A stretch of 64,000 nucleotides of DNA from contig NZ_NPJI01000082.1 in assembly GCF_002251435.1 (NCBI RefSeq), positions 80,636-144,635 on the forward strand, in the 5' to 3' direction. The translations under genes were made by a program, and so were the position numbers. Origin of the DNA: Prevotella sp. P2-180 (GTDB taxonomy: Bacteria; Bacteroidota; Bacteroidia; Bacteroidales; Bacteroidaceae). Below the pieces are notes generated by a model that did no database searches, had not been told where the DNA came from, and saw nothing but the letters and a program-made list of their open reading frames with translations. Positions 33,692-42,489 of the stretch are shown piece by piece (the first letter of the stretch is position 1; each line of letters starts with the position of its first letter).

Positions 33692-35797
33692 TTATTTTTT
33701 CATCCTCGACGTGTCAACAGCCTCGCGGTTCTTTGCTTTGTATCCGCCGAAGCGGTAGGTAAAGGAGAGGCCTACGGTACGGAAGCAGGAGTATTGGCTG
33801 CGCATGTTCTGTCCAGCCCAGTGACTCTCAGGAGTGATCATCATTGTCTGGAAGATGTCGTTGCAGTAGAGGGTGAGGAAGGCGTTGCCTCCGAGGAAGG
33901 CATAGCGGAGTCTGAGGTCGAGATTACCAGATGCGGGAAGGTCGAGCGGTCCCTGATACGACTTGGTGCGCGCAAAGCCGTTGACGGTGAGCGAGAGGTC
34001 GTGGCTTCGCACAAAACGGAAGGTGGCGTTGGCCGACAGCATTGCGTAGGCAATGTTGCGGTCGAAGGGACAGTCGTAGTAGTCGCTGTCCTTCACGCGC
34101 ATCCATTCGCCGAAGACGGTAGTCTGTGTGTCGAGCCACCAAACCGGTCTCCATGGTGAGCTAATCATTATACCAGCATTCTGGTAGAAGTCGAAATTGT
34201 CGAACTTGGCTATCTCCACAAGTTGGTCACGATTCTGGAACATGGTCTGTGTGAAGTAGTCCTTGGTATGGCTGAACCATCCGCGGAACATATATTTGTT
34301 GTGAAGCACATGTACGAGCGAAAGAGAGTACTCCTTCGACGGCTTGAGTGCAAGATTGCCTACAATATGCTCGTAGTAACTTCCGTAATATGATGTTACA
34401 TTCTGCATTGCCCAGAATTCGGGATATTTCTTCTCGGTGGAGAATGAGAGTTGCCACATGTGTCCTGAGCTTGGCATGTAGGTGGCTGACAGTGTTGGAT
34501 AGAGGTCCCATTCGTCCCATAGCGTTGTCTTGGAATGTTCAGCGGCAAGCGACAGTTCAGCTGATAGTTTGTCGCTCAGATTCACAGTTCCTCCGCCATA
34601 GATGTTCAATATGTTTTCCGTGCGGCGGGAAGATAGTGAGGCAGGGAGTTTGTCGGCGGTCGTCTCTTCTGTCGGCTCATAGTCCTGCCGGCTGTGGTCG
34701 ATGATGTGGGTATATACCAAGCCATAATTTATCATAGCCCTCTTGCCCAACTTATGTTCCTCACGCGCAAAGAACTTTGAGCGGTTGATGCGCTGTTGTG
34801 AATTGGTGATGAAGTCGAGCCTTTCACCTTGCAGTACACTCTTCATGTCTTGTCTTACATTATCCTCGTAGTAGGTGAAGTCGGCACCAAGATTGAGACC
34901 TATGGGAAGCGTGTAGTCGAGGTGGGCATTGTGCAGTATGTCCTTAATATTGTTGTCAAGCAAAGACGTTTGCATACCGGTCATCTCGATGTGTTGTCCT
35001 TTTTTCTTATAGTTTCCCGAATAGCTTACGCTGAGTTGGTGGTCCTTGGCAAAGTCAAGGTCGGCAGAGATGCGATAGTCGTGAATGGGGCGGCTGTCGC
35101 CACGTATCACCATGTGCGTGCCGATGTCATGCTTTTCGCCGTTGGCGAGTGTGTGGATACCGGTCTTGTCGGTCGTATGGAACAATTTGCCGTGGCTTAG
35201 TGAGTAATAGCCGTCGATGGATACGATGCCTTTGTGGAAAGCGAGCGATGCTCGCTCGTTGAAGTTTGCCTCGTGCTTGCTCTCCGCCTTGGCATATAGC
35301 TCTCCTTGCAGCGAGGTGTCCTTCGAAGCCTCCTTGCTTAGGGTGACGTTTATCAATGCTCCACGCACCTGATAGCGTGCTGGAGCGGAGTACATCACCT
35401 CGGCTGTCTTCACTCTGCTTGCCGGCATCGACTTGAGCAGTGTTATTACCTGCTCGCGAGACATGGAAGTCAGCTTGCCGTTGACCATCAGAGCCACCTG
35501 CATTCCTCCAAGACTGATGTCGTCGTCTTGCGGTGTCACTCCTGGAAGATGTTTCAAGGCGTCGAAGGCGTTGTCAACAGGTTTGTCCTTTGTCAGTTTG
35601 TTGACGTCGAACACGAGTTTTGCTCCTTCCACCTTCACTATAGGCTTATTGCCGGTGACCATCAGTTCTGGTAGAGATTGAAACAAACTGTCGTTGAAAG
35701 CAACGGCAGCGGAGTCTGCCACTTCCTGTGCTGTTGCACTACTGAGTGACAATAGGATAATAACGGATGTGAAAATTCTCTTTCTCATTGCATTCAT
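33692..35797 (-). CDS. Outer membrane beta-barrel protein (PF14905 type)
   Basis: This protein of about 701 residues has a signal peptide (RKRIFTSVIILLSLSSATAQ). The plug-like domain holds LPELMVTGNKPIVKVEGAKL, then DALKHLPGVTPQDDDISLGG, a VNGKLTSMSREQ strand and a VMYSAPARYQVRG block. A long barrel follows, ending VGLSFTYRFGGYKAKN. It is divergent from a histidine kinase/response regulator pair, which probably controls it; that is inferred from position. The TACCTTTG box at 35822-35829 (minus) makes the ATG at 35797 or 35788 the likely start rather than the first ATG of the frame. Confidence 0.85.
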   Translation of the reverse strand: MNAMRKRIFTSVIILLSLSSATAQEVADSAAVAFNDSLFQSLPELMVTGNKPIVKVEGAKLVFDVNKLTKDKPVDNAFDALKHLPGVTPQDDDISLGGMQVALMVNGKLTSMSREQVITLLKSMPASRVKTAEVMYSAPARYQVRGALINVTLSKEASKDTSLQGELYAKAESKHEANFNERASLAFHKGIVSIDGYYSLSHGKLFHTTDKTGIHTLANGEKHDIGTHMVIRGDSRPIHDYRISADLDFAKDHQLSVSYSGNYKKKGQHIEMTGMQTSLLDNNIKDILHNAHLDYTLPIGLNLGADFTYYEDNVRQDMKSVLQGERLDFITNSQQRINRSKFFAREEHKLGKRAMINYGLVYTHIIDHSRQDYEPTEETTADKLPASLSSRRTENILNIYGGGTVNLSDKLSAELSLAAEHSKTTLWDEWDLYPTLSATYMPSSGHMWQLSFSTEKKYPEFWAMQNVTSYYGSYYEHIVGNLALKPSKEYSLSLVHVLHNKYMFRGWFSHTKDYFTQTMFQNRDQLVEIAKFDNFDFYQNAGIMISSPWRPVWWLDTQTTVFGEWMRVKDSDYYDCPFDRNIAYAMLSANATFRFVRSHDLSLTVNGFARTKSYQGPLDLPASGNLDLRLRYAFLGGNAFLTLYCNDIFQTMMITPESHWAGQNMRSQYSCFRTVGLSFTYRFGGYKAKNREAVDTSRMKK

Positions 35798-35821
35798 TGT
35801 TTTATTTTTTTTTTTTGACTG

Positions 35822-35829
35822 CAAAGGTA
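35822..35829 (-). promoter_or_regulatory. -7 box TACCTTTG of the outer membrane barrel gene
   Basis: The minus-strand box TACCTTTG, followed by CAGTC, lies 25-34 bp from the two candidate start codons. It faces the divergent kinase promoter about 85 bp away. Confidence 0.65.
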
Positions 35830-35914
35830 CGGCGAAGAAATAGAATGGCGAAGCCTTTCCTGTTATGTAGTCTTATCGCCTAAGAAGAAAAGTGTTATTT
35901 AGTCTTACCATTCC

Positions 35915-35945
35915 TTTGCACTTATTGGAAAATGTGTTACCTTTG
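35915..35945 (+). promoter_or_regulatory. Consensus promoter (TTTG-N19-TACCTTTG) directly before the histidine kinase ATG
   Basis: TTTG at 35915-35918, a 19-bp spacer and TACCTTTG at 35938-35945 match the Bacteroidota consensus. The -7 box ends 4 bp before the ATG at 35950, so transcription should start at or beside the start codon (leaderless mRNA). Confidence 0.7.
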
Positions 35946-35949
35946 CCAC

Positions 35950-37530
35950 ATGAAACTGCCATTGAAGACCATAACAATATTGGTATGCACTGCCCTCGCC
36001 GCAATTTTCGCATATCAGGCATACTGGCTCTACAACCTCTACATCACCCAAAAGCAGGAGATGGAGACGGCTGTCAGAGAGGCTATGCGCATCAGCGACT
36101 ACAACGAGCTGGTGATGAGAATTGCCAAACTGTCAAACGACAAGAAGTCGAAACACGGTGAAGTGTCGTTTCAGACAGGATATGCCCTTGACAAGCAAAA
36201 CCGGCTCGTAAACCAAGGAACTCAGACAAAAGTCTCACGAAACGACACCGACGCCATTGTCATCCAACAAGGCGGATGGCGCGACAGCCTTACCGTAAAG
36301 CGCAATCGTAAGGGACAAAACAGATTCATATCGGTAAATATCAACTCGCAACGAACAAGCAACGCTCCAAAACCCGCTGCTAAAAACAACAAGAACACGT
36401 TGTTTTCGGGATTTGTGGATAAGGGACAGACCGAGGTCGATCTAACGAGGATGATGCAACAGGGCATACACTCAGGAGTCGATATGGTGAGCGAACCCGA
36501 TGTCAGAGTGTTCGACAGCCTTCTCACCTCAAGATTAAACGACAGGCATATCGACGCAAGGCATCAGTTGATACAATTGAGCATTATACCTCATGGCGTG
36601 GCCGGGATAAAAATTGACACTCTCTCAACAATTTCCACCCCCGGCTATGTGCCTTCGTCGGATGCTCTCGTGTTCGACTATAAATACGACATGTCCACCA
36701 ACCGCCTCTACCGCCTGCGCATCGAGCCACTCGGCGAAAGTGTACTCCGCCAGATGACAGGCATCCTCGCCAGCTCCGCCGCCACCTTCCTCGTCCTTGT
36801 CTTCGTGTTCTGGTATCTCATCAGGACTATGCTCCGCCAGCGCTCACTTGAGGAGATGAAGGACGACTTTACGCATAACATCACCCACGAACTAAAGACC
36901 CCCGTGTCAGTGGCTTACGCCGCCAACGACGCACTGCTGCAGTTTGCCGACGACCTCGACCGCGAGACACGCGAAAACTATCTGAAGATGTCGCTCGAAC
37001 AGTTGCGGAAACTTGGCGGTATGATAGAGCAGATTCTTTCCACGAGCATGAAGCGCCGAAAGACCTTCGTACTCCATAAGGAAGCTATTGACTTGCAGAA
37101 TACTCTTACCGAGATAGCGGAAGAACAACGCATGAAGGCGAAAAAACAGGTTGACATCCACATTAAGGTTGTTCCCGACAACCTTCGGGTGAATGCCGAC
37201 CGCCAGCATTTTATGCAGATAGTAAGCAACATCTGCGACAATGCAGTGAAGTATTCGCATGAGGAAGTCAGGATTGATATCTTTTGTACTAAGGACACAG
37301 AAGGCAATGTCGTTATTATCATTAGCGACAACGGCATAGGAATATCAAAACCCCACCTGCAGCACATCTTCGACAAGTTCTACCGTGTGCCCAACAAGAA
37401 CCTGCACGACGTGAAGGGCTACGGATTAGGACTTTACTATGTTGCCACAACGATGCGGCTCCACGGCGGAACGGTCAGCGTGGAGAGCGAGAGGGGCAAA
37501 GGAACAAAATTCAAACTTCTTTTCAGATGA
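35950..37530 (+). CDS. Membrane sensor histidine kinase
   Basis: This protein of about 526 residues has a transmembrane helix at the N-terminus and a second around residues 275-297, enclosing a ~245-residue periplasmic sensor with no recognised fold. The cytoplasmic part has the H-box DFTHNITHELKTPVSV with phospho-acceptor H313. N-box ICDNAVKYSHEEV, G1 IISDNGIGIS and G2 KGYGLGLYYVATTM complete the ATPase. All catalytic motifs are intact. It overlaps the response regulator by ATGA. The first ATG of the open frame (35932) lies within the promoter, so the start is set at 35950. Confidence 0.92.
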   Translation: MKLPLKTITILVCTALAAIFAYQAYWLYNLYITQKQEMETAVREAMRISDYNELVMRIAKLSNDKKSKHGEVSFQTGYALDKQNRLVNQGTQTKVSRNDTDAIVIQQGGWRDSLTVKRNRKGQNRFISVNINSQRTSNAPKPAAKNNKNTLFSGFVDKGQTEVDLTRMMQQGIHSGVDMVSEPDVRVFDSLLTSRLNDRHIDARHQLIQLSIIPHGVAGIKIDTLSTISTPGYVPSSDALVFDYKYDMSTNRLYRLRIEPLGESVLRQMTGILASSAATFLVLVFVFWYLIRTMLRQRSLEEMKDDFTHNITHELKTPVSVAYAANDALLQFADDLDRETRENYLKMSLEQLRKLGGMIEQILSTSMKRRKTFVLHKEAIDLQNTLTEIAEEQRMKAKKQVDIHIKVVPDNLRVNADRQHFMQIVSNICDNAVKYSHEEVRIDIFCTKDTEGNVVIIISDNGIGISKPHLQHIFDKFYRVPNKNLHDVKGYGLGLYYVATTMRLHGGTVSVESERGKGTKFKLLFR

Positions 37531-38237
37531 ACAACAAGACCAAGATATTATTAGTGGAAGACGAGGCAACACTTGCCGTCATCGTCCGCGACACACTCAA
37601 GCTTCAGGGCTTTGAGGTGATCACTGCCGACAATGGGGAGCAGGGGCTGCAGATGTTTTTCCGTGAGCGCCCCGATGTTGTGGTGGCAGACGTGATGATG
37701 CCAAATATGGACGGATTTGAGATGGTGAGGAGGATAAGAAACAAGGATGTATCCACCCCTGTGCTTTTTCTCACCGCCCTTTCCGAAACGGAGGACGTGG
37801 TGAGGGGATTTGAGGCAGGAGCCAACGACTACCTGCGCAAGCCCTTCGGCATGCTCGAACTGATAGTACGTATAAAAGCTCTCGTAAGTCGCGTCTTCAT
37901 TTCCGCAGAGGCTCCTCAAGAAGAACCTACAAAATACGTTATTGGCGACTACCAACTCGATACGATGAAAGAGCAGTTGATATATGCCAATGACAATATC
38001 ACAGCCACCGTCATCCCACTCTCTCATCGTGAATCTGAAATTCTCCGCCTATTGTGCAGCAACAAAGGCGAAGTGGTTGACAACAAGGATGTGTTGCTCC
38101 AATTATGGGGCGACGACAGCTATTTCAACACCCGCAGCCTCCACGTGTTCATCACCAAGCTGCGCCGCAAACTCTCCCGTGACTCTCGCGTCAGAATAAT
38201 CAACGTAAGGGGAATCGGCTACAAGCTGATTGGCTAA
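37527..38237 (+). CDS. OmpR-family response regulator
   Basis: This 236-residue protein has an N-terminal receiver domain with acidic pocket ED (11-12), phospho-acceptor D55 in VVADVMMPNMDGF, and K105 in DYLRKPFG. A C-terminal winged helix has LSHRESEILRLLCSNKGEVV and FITKLRRKLSRDSRVRIINV. It is translationally coupled to the kinase and likely controls the divergent outer membrane barrel. Its family members bind direct repeats, but no repeated motif is obvious in the short divergent gap. Confidence 0.94.
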   Translation: MNNKTKILLVEDEATLAVIVRDTLKLQGFEVITADNGEQGLQMFFRERPDVVVADVMMPNMDGFEMVRRIRNKDVSTPVLFLTALSETEDVVRGFEAGANDYLRKPFGMLELIVRIKALVSRVFISAEAPQEEPTKYVIGDYQLDTMKEQLIYANDNITATVIPLSHRESEILRLLCSNKGEVVDNKDVLLQLWGDDSYFNTRSLHVFITKLRRKLSRDSRVRIINVRGIGYKLIG

Positions 38238-38318
38238 AAGTTTAGTTTTCCCCTGTTTTTCCTTGCAGGTTCAAAATATTATCACTATCTTTACACCGTC
38301 ATTGCCAAAAGTATCAGA

Positions 38319-38834
38319 ATGAGCGCACTAAGTGTATTATATCTCGTCTTGTCTCTACCCGTCGCTTTCATCCTCCACGACGCTGAGGAAGTGGCTGTGC
38401 AGCATCGTTGGATGTTGACACATCGGGAGTCTTTGGCTTCGAGATTTCCGAAGCTTCGCCCCATGATTGAACGTCTTTCCCGACTCGGCACCACGGCCTT
38501 TGCCATTGCGGCAACTGAAGAATTGGTTGTGCTGGTCGTCGCCACCTGCTATGTGCTCGTCGACGGCATCTTCTCCACTCAGATTTGGTCGGTACTGTTT
38601 TTGGCGTTCTCCCTCCATCTGTTAGTCCATTTCGGACAAGCGATACTTTTTCGGGGATATGTCCCAGGCATAGTGACCTCCCTCCTCCTTTTGCCCTATT
38701 CCGCGTATGGTGTGTGGAGCATCTGGCTCACCACAAGCGCCGTAGAGTTCCTACTCTTGGCATTGTGCGGCATGGTTTTTGTGGCAGTCAACCTCAGGTT
38801 CGCCCATTGGTTGGGGATGAAAATATGCCGATAG
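38319..38834 (+). CDS. HXXEE-domain membrane protein
   Basis: This 171-residue protein has about four transmembrane segments. The motif HDAEEVAV near the N-terminus (H20, E23, E24) is the signature of the HXXEE family, with a second histidine in HLLVHFGQ. The arrangement resembles a membrane metal site, but the family has no known function. It starts 81 bp after the response regulator on the same strand and may be part of that transcript. Confidence 0.8.
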   Translation: MSALSVLYLVLSLPVAFILHDAEEVAVQHRWMLTHRESLASRFPKLRPMIERLSRLGTTAFAIAATEELVVLVVATCYVLVDGIFSTQIWSVLFLAFSLHLLVHFGQAILFRGYVPGIVTSLLLLPYSAYGVWSIWLTTSAVEFLLLALCGMVFVAVNLRFAHWLGMKICR

Positions 38835-38944
38835 TGGTGGGGGATAAAAAAAGGAATTCATCCAACAAGTTGTCTTATTTTTGGAATAAGTGGGCATTTA
38901 TGCACTTGAAAAAACGGAATAAGTCAGAAAAATAAGCATGCGGA

Positions 38945-38995
38945 ACAGGGTCGAGTAGAGCGAGGGAGTTTCACCCTCGCTCTACTCGACCCTGT
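38945..38995. terminator. Perfect 22-bp inverted repeat between convergent genes
   Basis: Left arm 38945-38966 and right arm 38974-38995 are fully complementary (ACAGGGTCGAGTAGAGCGAG and two more G), with a 7-nt loop AGTTTCA. It sits between the ends of the HXXEE gene and the convergent phosphoesterase and could terminate both. CTGTCCCTCTGACCC follows, linking it to the dispersed GGGACAGG family. Confidence 0.75.
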
Positions 38996-39049
38996 CCCTC
39001 TGACCCGTGCTGACCCGCGCTGACCCAGGAAAGGATGGGGGAAGTTTAG

Positions 39050-40459
39050 TCAGTAAGATATAACAAGGGTATTGTCGGCCGACGGAGAATCCACATACAA
39101 GCCGGCATAGAGATTCTTGATCATGAGAAGCAACTGGGCGGTAGCTGTGTCGCCGCTCATAGATGTCAAGTCAGCATAGCCCTGCAATATGGAGCATACT
39201 TCCTGAACCTTCTCCGTCATACTCTCATCGCCCTGACGATGGACTAAATACGCATCGGCAAGAGCATCGAGCAGGAGATAGCTGCCATCGTGAGATACAG
39301 GCAGCGTGGTGAGCATCTGCATTGTTGCCTCAAGTTTCTCACCGGCATAGCCCATTTTTCTTAGGTTTGACTCGATGAGCTGCATGAAGTTTCGGCGTGT
39401 TCCCCAAAAACTTTTCTCAAGTAGTGTCTCAAACAACTTCGTACCGTCAGCCAGTTGATCAATCACCTGCGACTCTAAACTCATGGTGCGCTTCTCAGAG
39501 TCGATGTCTATATACCTCAACGGACAAAGCGTAACGAGACTTCCTGTCTGTATGTCATAGAACGGCTTGCCGTCCTCTTCCACACTGGCAATGTCCTGCG
39601 CATGGTTGTGACCAGTCAGTACTATGTGCATACCCGCAGCAGCCAACTCACGCCTTGCCTCCTTGTAGTTGTCGGCAAGGAATTCGGACAAAAATACAGT
39701 CTGGATGTTTGGAATATGCTCAACAAGTCCGTGATGGAGCACTCCCACAGGCGTTCTGCCCTCGGCTATGGCCTTGGCGCACTGCTCCTTAGCCCATGCC
39801 ATGGTTGAAGGCTTTAATGTGCCGGCAGTCTCTTGGTGCGGATTGGTCTTTGAGTCGTTGTAGATGTTTGAGTCGAGCATAATAAGCCTGATGTCTCTCC
39901 CCATATCCACAGAGTACGACAGTCCTTCCGTTTCCTGCGAAATGGCTTCTGCATAGCCAAAGTCATGATAGATACGCTTGAAGTCGGCACTTGTGGCAGT
40001 TTCTATAGGAAACGCGCCCTTTGCCGTGAACTCCTTTGCATCGGCATTCGAGAGGTCGTGGTTGCCGTTTATCACAAACACCTTTGCCCCGGCGTCTTCC
40101 ATCTTCCTGAAGAACGAGGCGGCAAACTCATGGTTTATCACTTCTCCATCCTTGGTCAAGTCGCCCGGTATTATCACATACTTCACATTCTGACTCTTCA
40201 CCTTCTGCACAAGTGCCTCCATGGAAGCAGCACAATAGGTGTAGTTTTTATCCTCCAACAGGAGACGCTGCTCCCATGCCTCACCCTCATGACTTATCCT
40301 GTCCATGTCGAAGAGGTGGATGTCAGAAATCACCATCACTTTGTAACTTCCCGGTTCCTGAGACATAGTAGGGTTATCAGAATTCACCACACAACTTGAA
40401 AGTGTTGTCAATAGACCTAATGAAAGTCCACAAAAAACTCGTTTAATAATTTTTTCCAT
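39050..40459 (-). CDS. Calcineurin-like metallophosphoesterase lipoprotein
   Basis: This lipoprotein of about 469 residues has the lipobox TTLSSC soon after MEKIIKRVFCGLSLG. The phosphoesterase metal motifs are in order: VISDIHLFD, IIPGDLTKDGE, VINGNHDLS, then VLHHGLVEH and LTGHNHAQDI. Two metal ions should be bound in the periplasm or on the surface. The C-terminal ~150 residues are helical and unassigned. The substrate is unknown. The frame opens at 40498; the ATG at 40459 begins the signal. It follows the kinase-like gene in the same direction (about 60 bp). Confidence 0.88.
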   Translation of the reverse strand: MEKIIKRVFCGLSLGLLTTLSSCVVNSDNPTMSQEPGSYKVMVISDIHLFDMDRISHEGEAWEQRLLLEDKNYTYCAASMEALVQKVKSQNVKYVIIPGDLTKDGEVINHEFAASFFRKMEDAGAKVFVINGNHDLSNADAKEFTAKGAFPIETATSADFKRIYHDFGYAEAISQETEGLSYSVDMGRDIRLIMLDSNIYNDSKTNPHQETAGTLKPSTMAWAKEQCAKAIAEGRTPVGVLHHGLVEHIPNIQTVFLSEFLADNYKEARRELAAAGMHIVLTGHNHAQDIASVEEDGKPFYDIQTGSLVTLCPLRYIDIDSEKRTMSLESQVIDQLADGTKLFETLLEKSFWGTRRNFMQLIESNLRKMGYAGEKLEATMQMLTTLPVSHDGSYLLLDALADAYLVHRQGDESMTEKVQEVCSILQGYADLTSMSGDTATAQLLLMIKNLYAGLYVDSPSADNTLVISY

Positions 40460-40519
40460 AATATTCTCTATATGTGTTAATTTTATGTTATTCCGCATCT
40501 CTGGTGGCGGGGTCGCCGC

Positions 40520-42421
40520 TCAGACCCTACATATTTTCTCATCAATATAAATTACAAACGCCCACTGGTCGTCGGCAAGTCGTTCGAGGGTGATATTGCC
40601 TCCCATGGCTTGCATGAGTTTGCGGCATAGTGGGAGCTCGAGATTGCTGCGACCGCTATTGGCGGGATTGGTGCGGTTGTTGAACACGTCGAAAAGGGCT
40701 TCTGTATCTTTTTCTGTGAAGTTGGCGATGCATCCCACCTGTACTACCACCTCATTCTGATTGCCCCAGAATTTCACGGCCACCTTGCCTGTCATCTTGT
40801 AATAGTCGGCATTGACGATGGCATAGCTCACTACCTGTGAGAAGCGCTTGGGGTCAACCTTTACAAAATGAGTTTTGCCGTCACCCTCAATAGTGAACTG
40901 TATGCCACTGACACTACCCAACGCTTCCTTAATATTCATTATTGCAGGCTCAACATCCACGCTGGTAAGTGAGAGGTTGAGGTCGTTCTCGCCAGCCTTG
41001 CCGAGGTCGATGATGTCATTGAAGATATTCAGCAGCATGCTCTTGTTCTGGTTGATGAAGGAGAGCAGTTCCTTGTCGTTGTCGTTCATGTTCGACTTGT
41101 CCAGCATGTCTATCGACATCTGTATGGCGTGGAGCGGCGAGCGCATCAGATAGCCCATATTGGTGATGAAGTTCGACTTGCCCTTTTCATTCTCGCGCGA
41201 AACAAGAAGCAGCATCTTTGCCTGACGCTTGAGCTTGCGCTCGAAGAACGCTACCACACTGATTAGGATAACAATGGCTATCAGGGCACATACTCCTCCA
41301 AGAATGTATTTCTCATTACGCTCAAAGAAGCTTATGGGTTTGCCGAAATAGATGGCATTCTTGGGATAGAGATTCTCGGGGATGCCGTATTTCTTCAACG
41401 TCTGGTAGTTCAGGTATGTGTTGGCGTTGTCCAACTTCACCAAGGGCATATCCTTGGGTTGCACACCGTTCTCTATTTTCATAAGCACATCAATGAGTTT
41501 AGATTGCAGTTCCTCGCTAGTGGGATATACTCCTCCGGCAAGCACACCGTCGCGTATGCCCACATCGTAAAGGCCGAACACCACATCACCCGTCAGCGAA
41601 CTGGCTATATATCTCATGGCGTTGTCGGGATAAAGGGCACGGTTGGCGGTGTTTTTACTCTGACTGAACCACGAGTCGAAAATAACTGCCGTATGCTTTG
41701 GAAGCGTGGCCAAACGGGTTTTCAGTTGGGCTGTGGTGAGCTCTCTGTTGTTGAGGTCGATAAGGTCGAGACTCGGATATTTCTCCCTAACTATCCGTTT
41801 GGTCTTTTCCCTCACCATAAATCCTATCTGCCATGTGTCGCTCACGAGGGCAAGATGCTGGGTCTGCGGCCTTAGGCTCAGGGCAAGTTCGATAGTTGGT
41901 TCAACAAAATACGGGTCGTTGATGAGAGTGGCATTTATTCCCTTGCGCGAGTTCTCCAATGAAATCTTCATGTCGTCGGTAATCTCGCGGCATGAGCTGT
42001 AGTCGGAGGCACTGATGGTGTAGGTGCCGGAGAAAAGGGCAACGCAGGGCACATTCTTCCATTCCTCAGACATATATGTACGATACATTATCCAGGCTTC
42101 CTCGCCAAGCAGCACCACGATATTCTTCTTGTTGGCATCGTGTTCGGCCATCAGCCGCTCAGCCTTATTATGCATGAAACTGCTGTCGCGATTGGCTACG
42201 AGGTCGAGATAATCCACCTCGACACTCCATTTCCGGTCAACCGAAAAGTGTGACACAATGGAACTTTCGAGAGTTCCTGCCCAGCTGTATCCTTGATAAT
42301 ACGAACTGAGCACGAGCACCTTGTTTTCTTGTCTAACAGATGTTTTCCCGCCGTCGGCCGCCAAAACATTCAATTTGGCCATAACGGCAATGATAATCAA
42401 TAACAATAGTTTTTTATTCAT
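40520..42421 (-). CDS. Membrane sensor with degenerate histidine-kinase module
   Basis: This 633-residue protein has a signal peptide, then a periplasmic domain (about 30-365) like ABC-type substrate-binding proteins: NKVLVLSSYYQGYSWAGTLE, then NIVVLLGEEAW and HTAVIFDSWF. A transmembrane helix lies at ~373-393. The cytoplasmic part has a HisKA-like helix with NMGYLMRSPLHAIQMS where kinases have N-x-S-H-E-x-R-T-P-L, so the phospho-acceptor histidine is Y424 and the next glutamate is leucine. The ATPase-like part keeps only traces (NADYYKMTG, LELPLCRKLMQAMGG). It should sense a ligand but not phosphorylate in the usual way. It sits between the BspA-like gene and the phosphoesterase gene, same strand. 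Confidence 0.8.
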   Translation of the reverse strand: MNKKLLLLIIIAVMAKLNVLAADGGKTSVRQENKVLVLSSYYQGYSWAGTLESSIVSHFSVDRKWSVEVDYLDLVANRDSSFMHNKAERLMAEHDANKKNIVVLLGEEAWIMYRTYMSEEWKNVPCVALFSGTYTISASDYSSCREITDDMKISLENSRKGINATLINDPYFVEPTIELALSLRPQTQHLALVSDTWQIGFMVREKTKRIVREKYPSLDLIDLNNRELTTAQLKTRLATLPKHTAVIFDSWFSQSKNTANRALYPDNAMRYIASSLTGDVVFGLYDVGIRDGVLAGGVYPTSEELQSKLIDVLMKIENGVQPKDMPLVKLDNANTYLNYQTLKKYGIPENLYPKNAIYFGKPISFFERNEKYILGGVCALIAIVILISVVAFFERKLKRQAKMLLLVSRENEKGKSNFITNMGYLMRSPLHAIQMSIDMLDKSNMNDNDKELLSFINQNKSMLLNIFNDIIDLGKAGENDLNLSLTSVDVEPAIMNIKEALGSVSGIQFTIEGDGKTHFVKVDPKRFSQVVSYAIVNADYYKMTGKVAVKFWGNQNEVVVQVGCIANFTEKDTEALFDVFNNRTNPANSGRSNLELPLCRKLMQAMGGNITLERLADDQWAFVIYIDEKICRV

Positions 42422-42489
42422 GATATTTTATTTTTATGCTGTGGGTCTTTAGGTCAGAGGGTCAGGGGCGGGCTTCACCTCATCAAATC

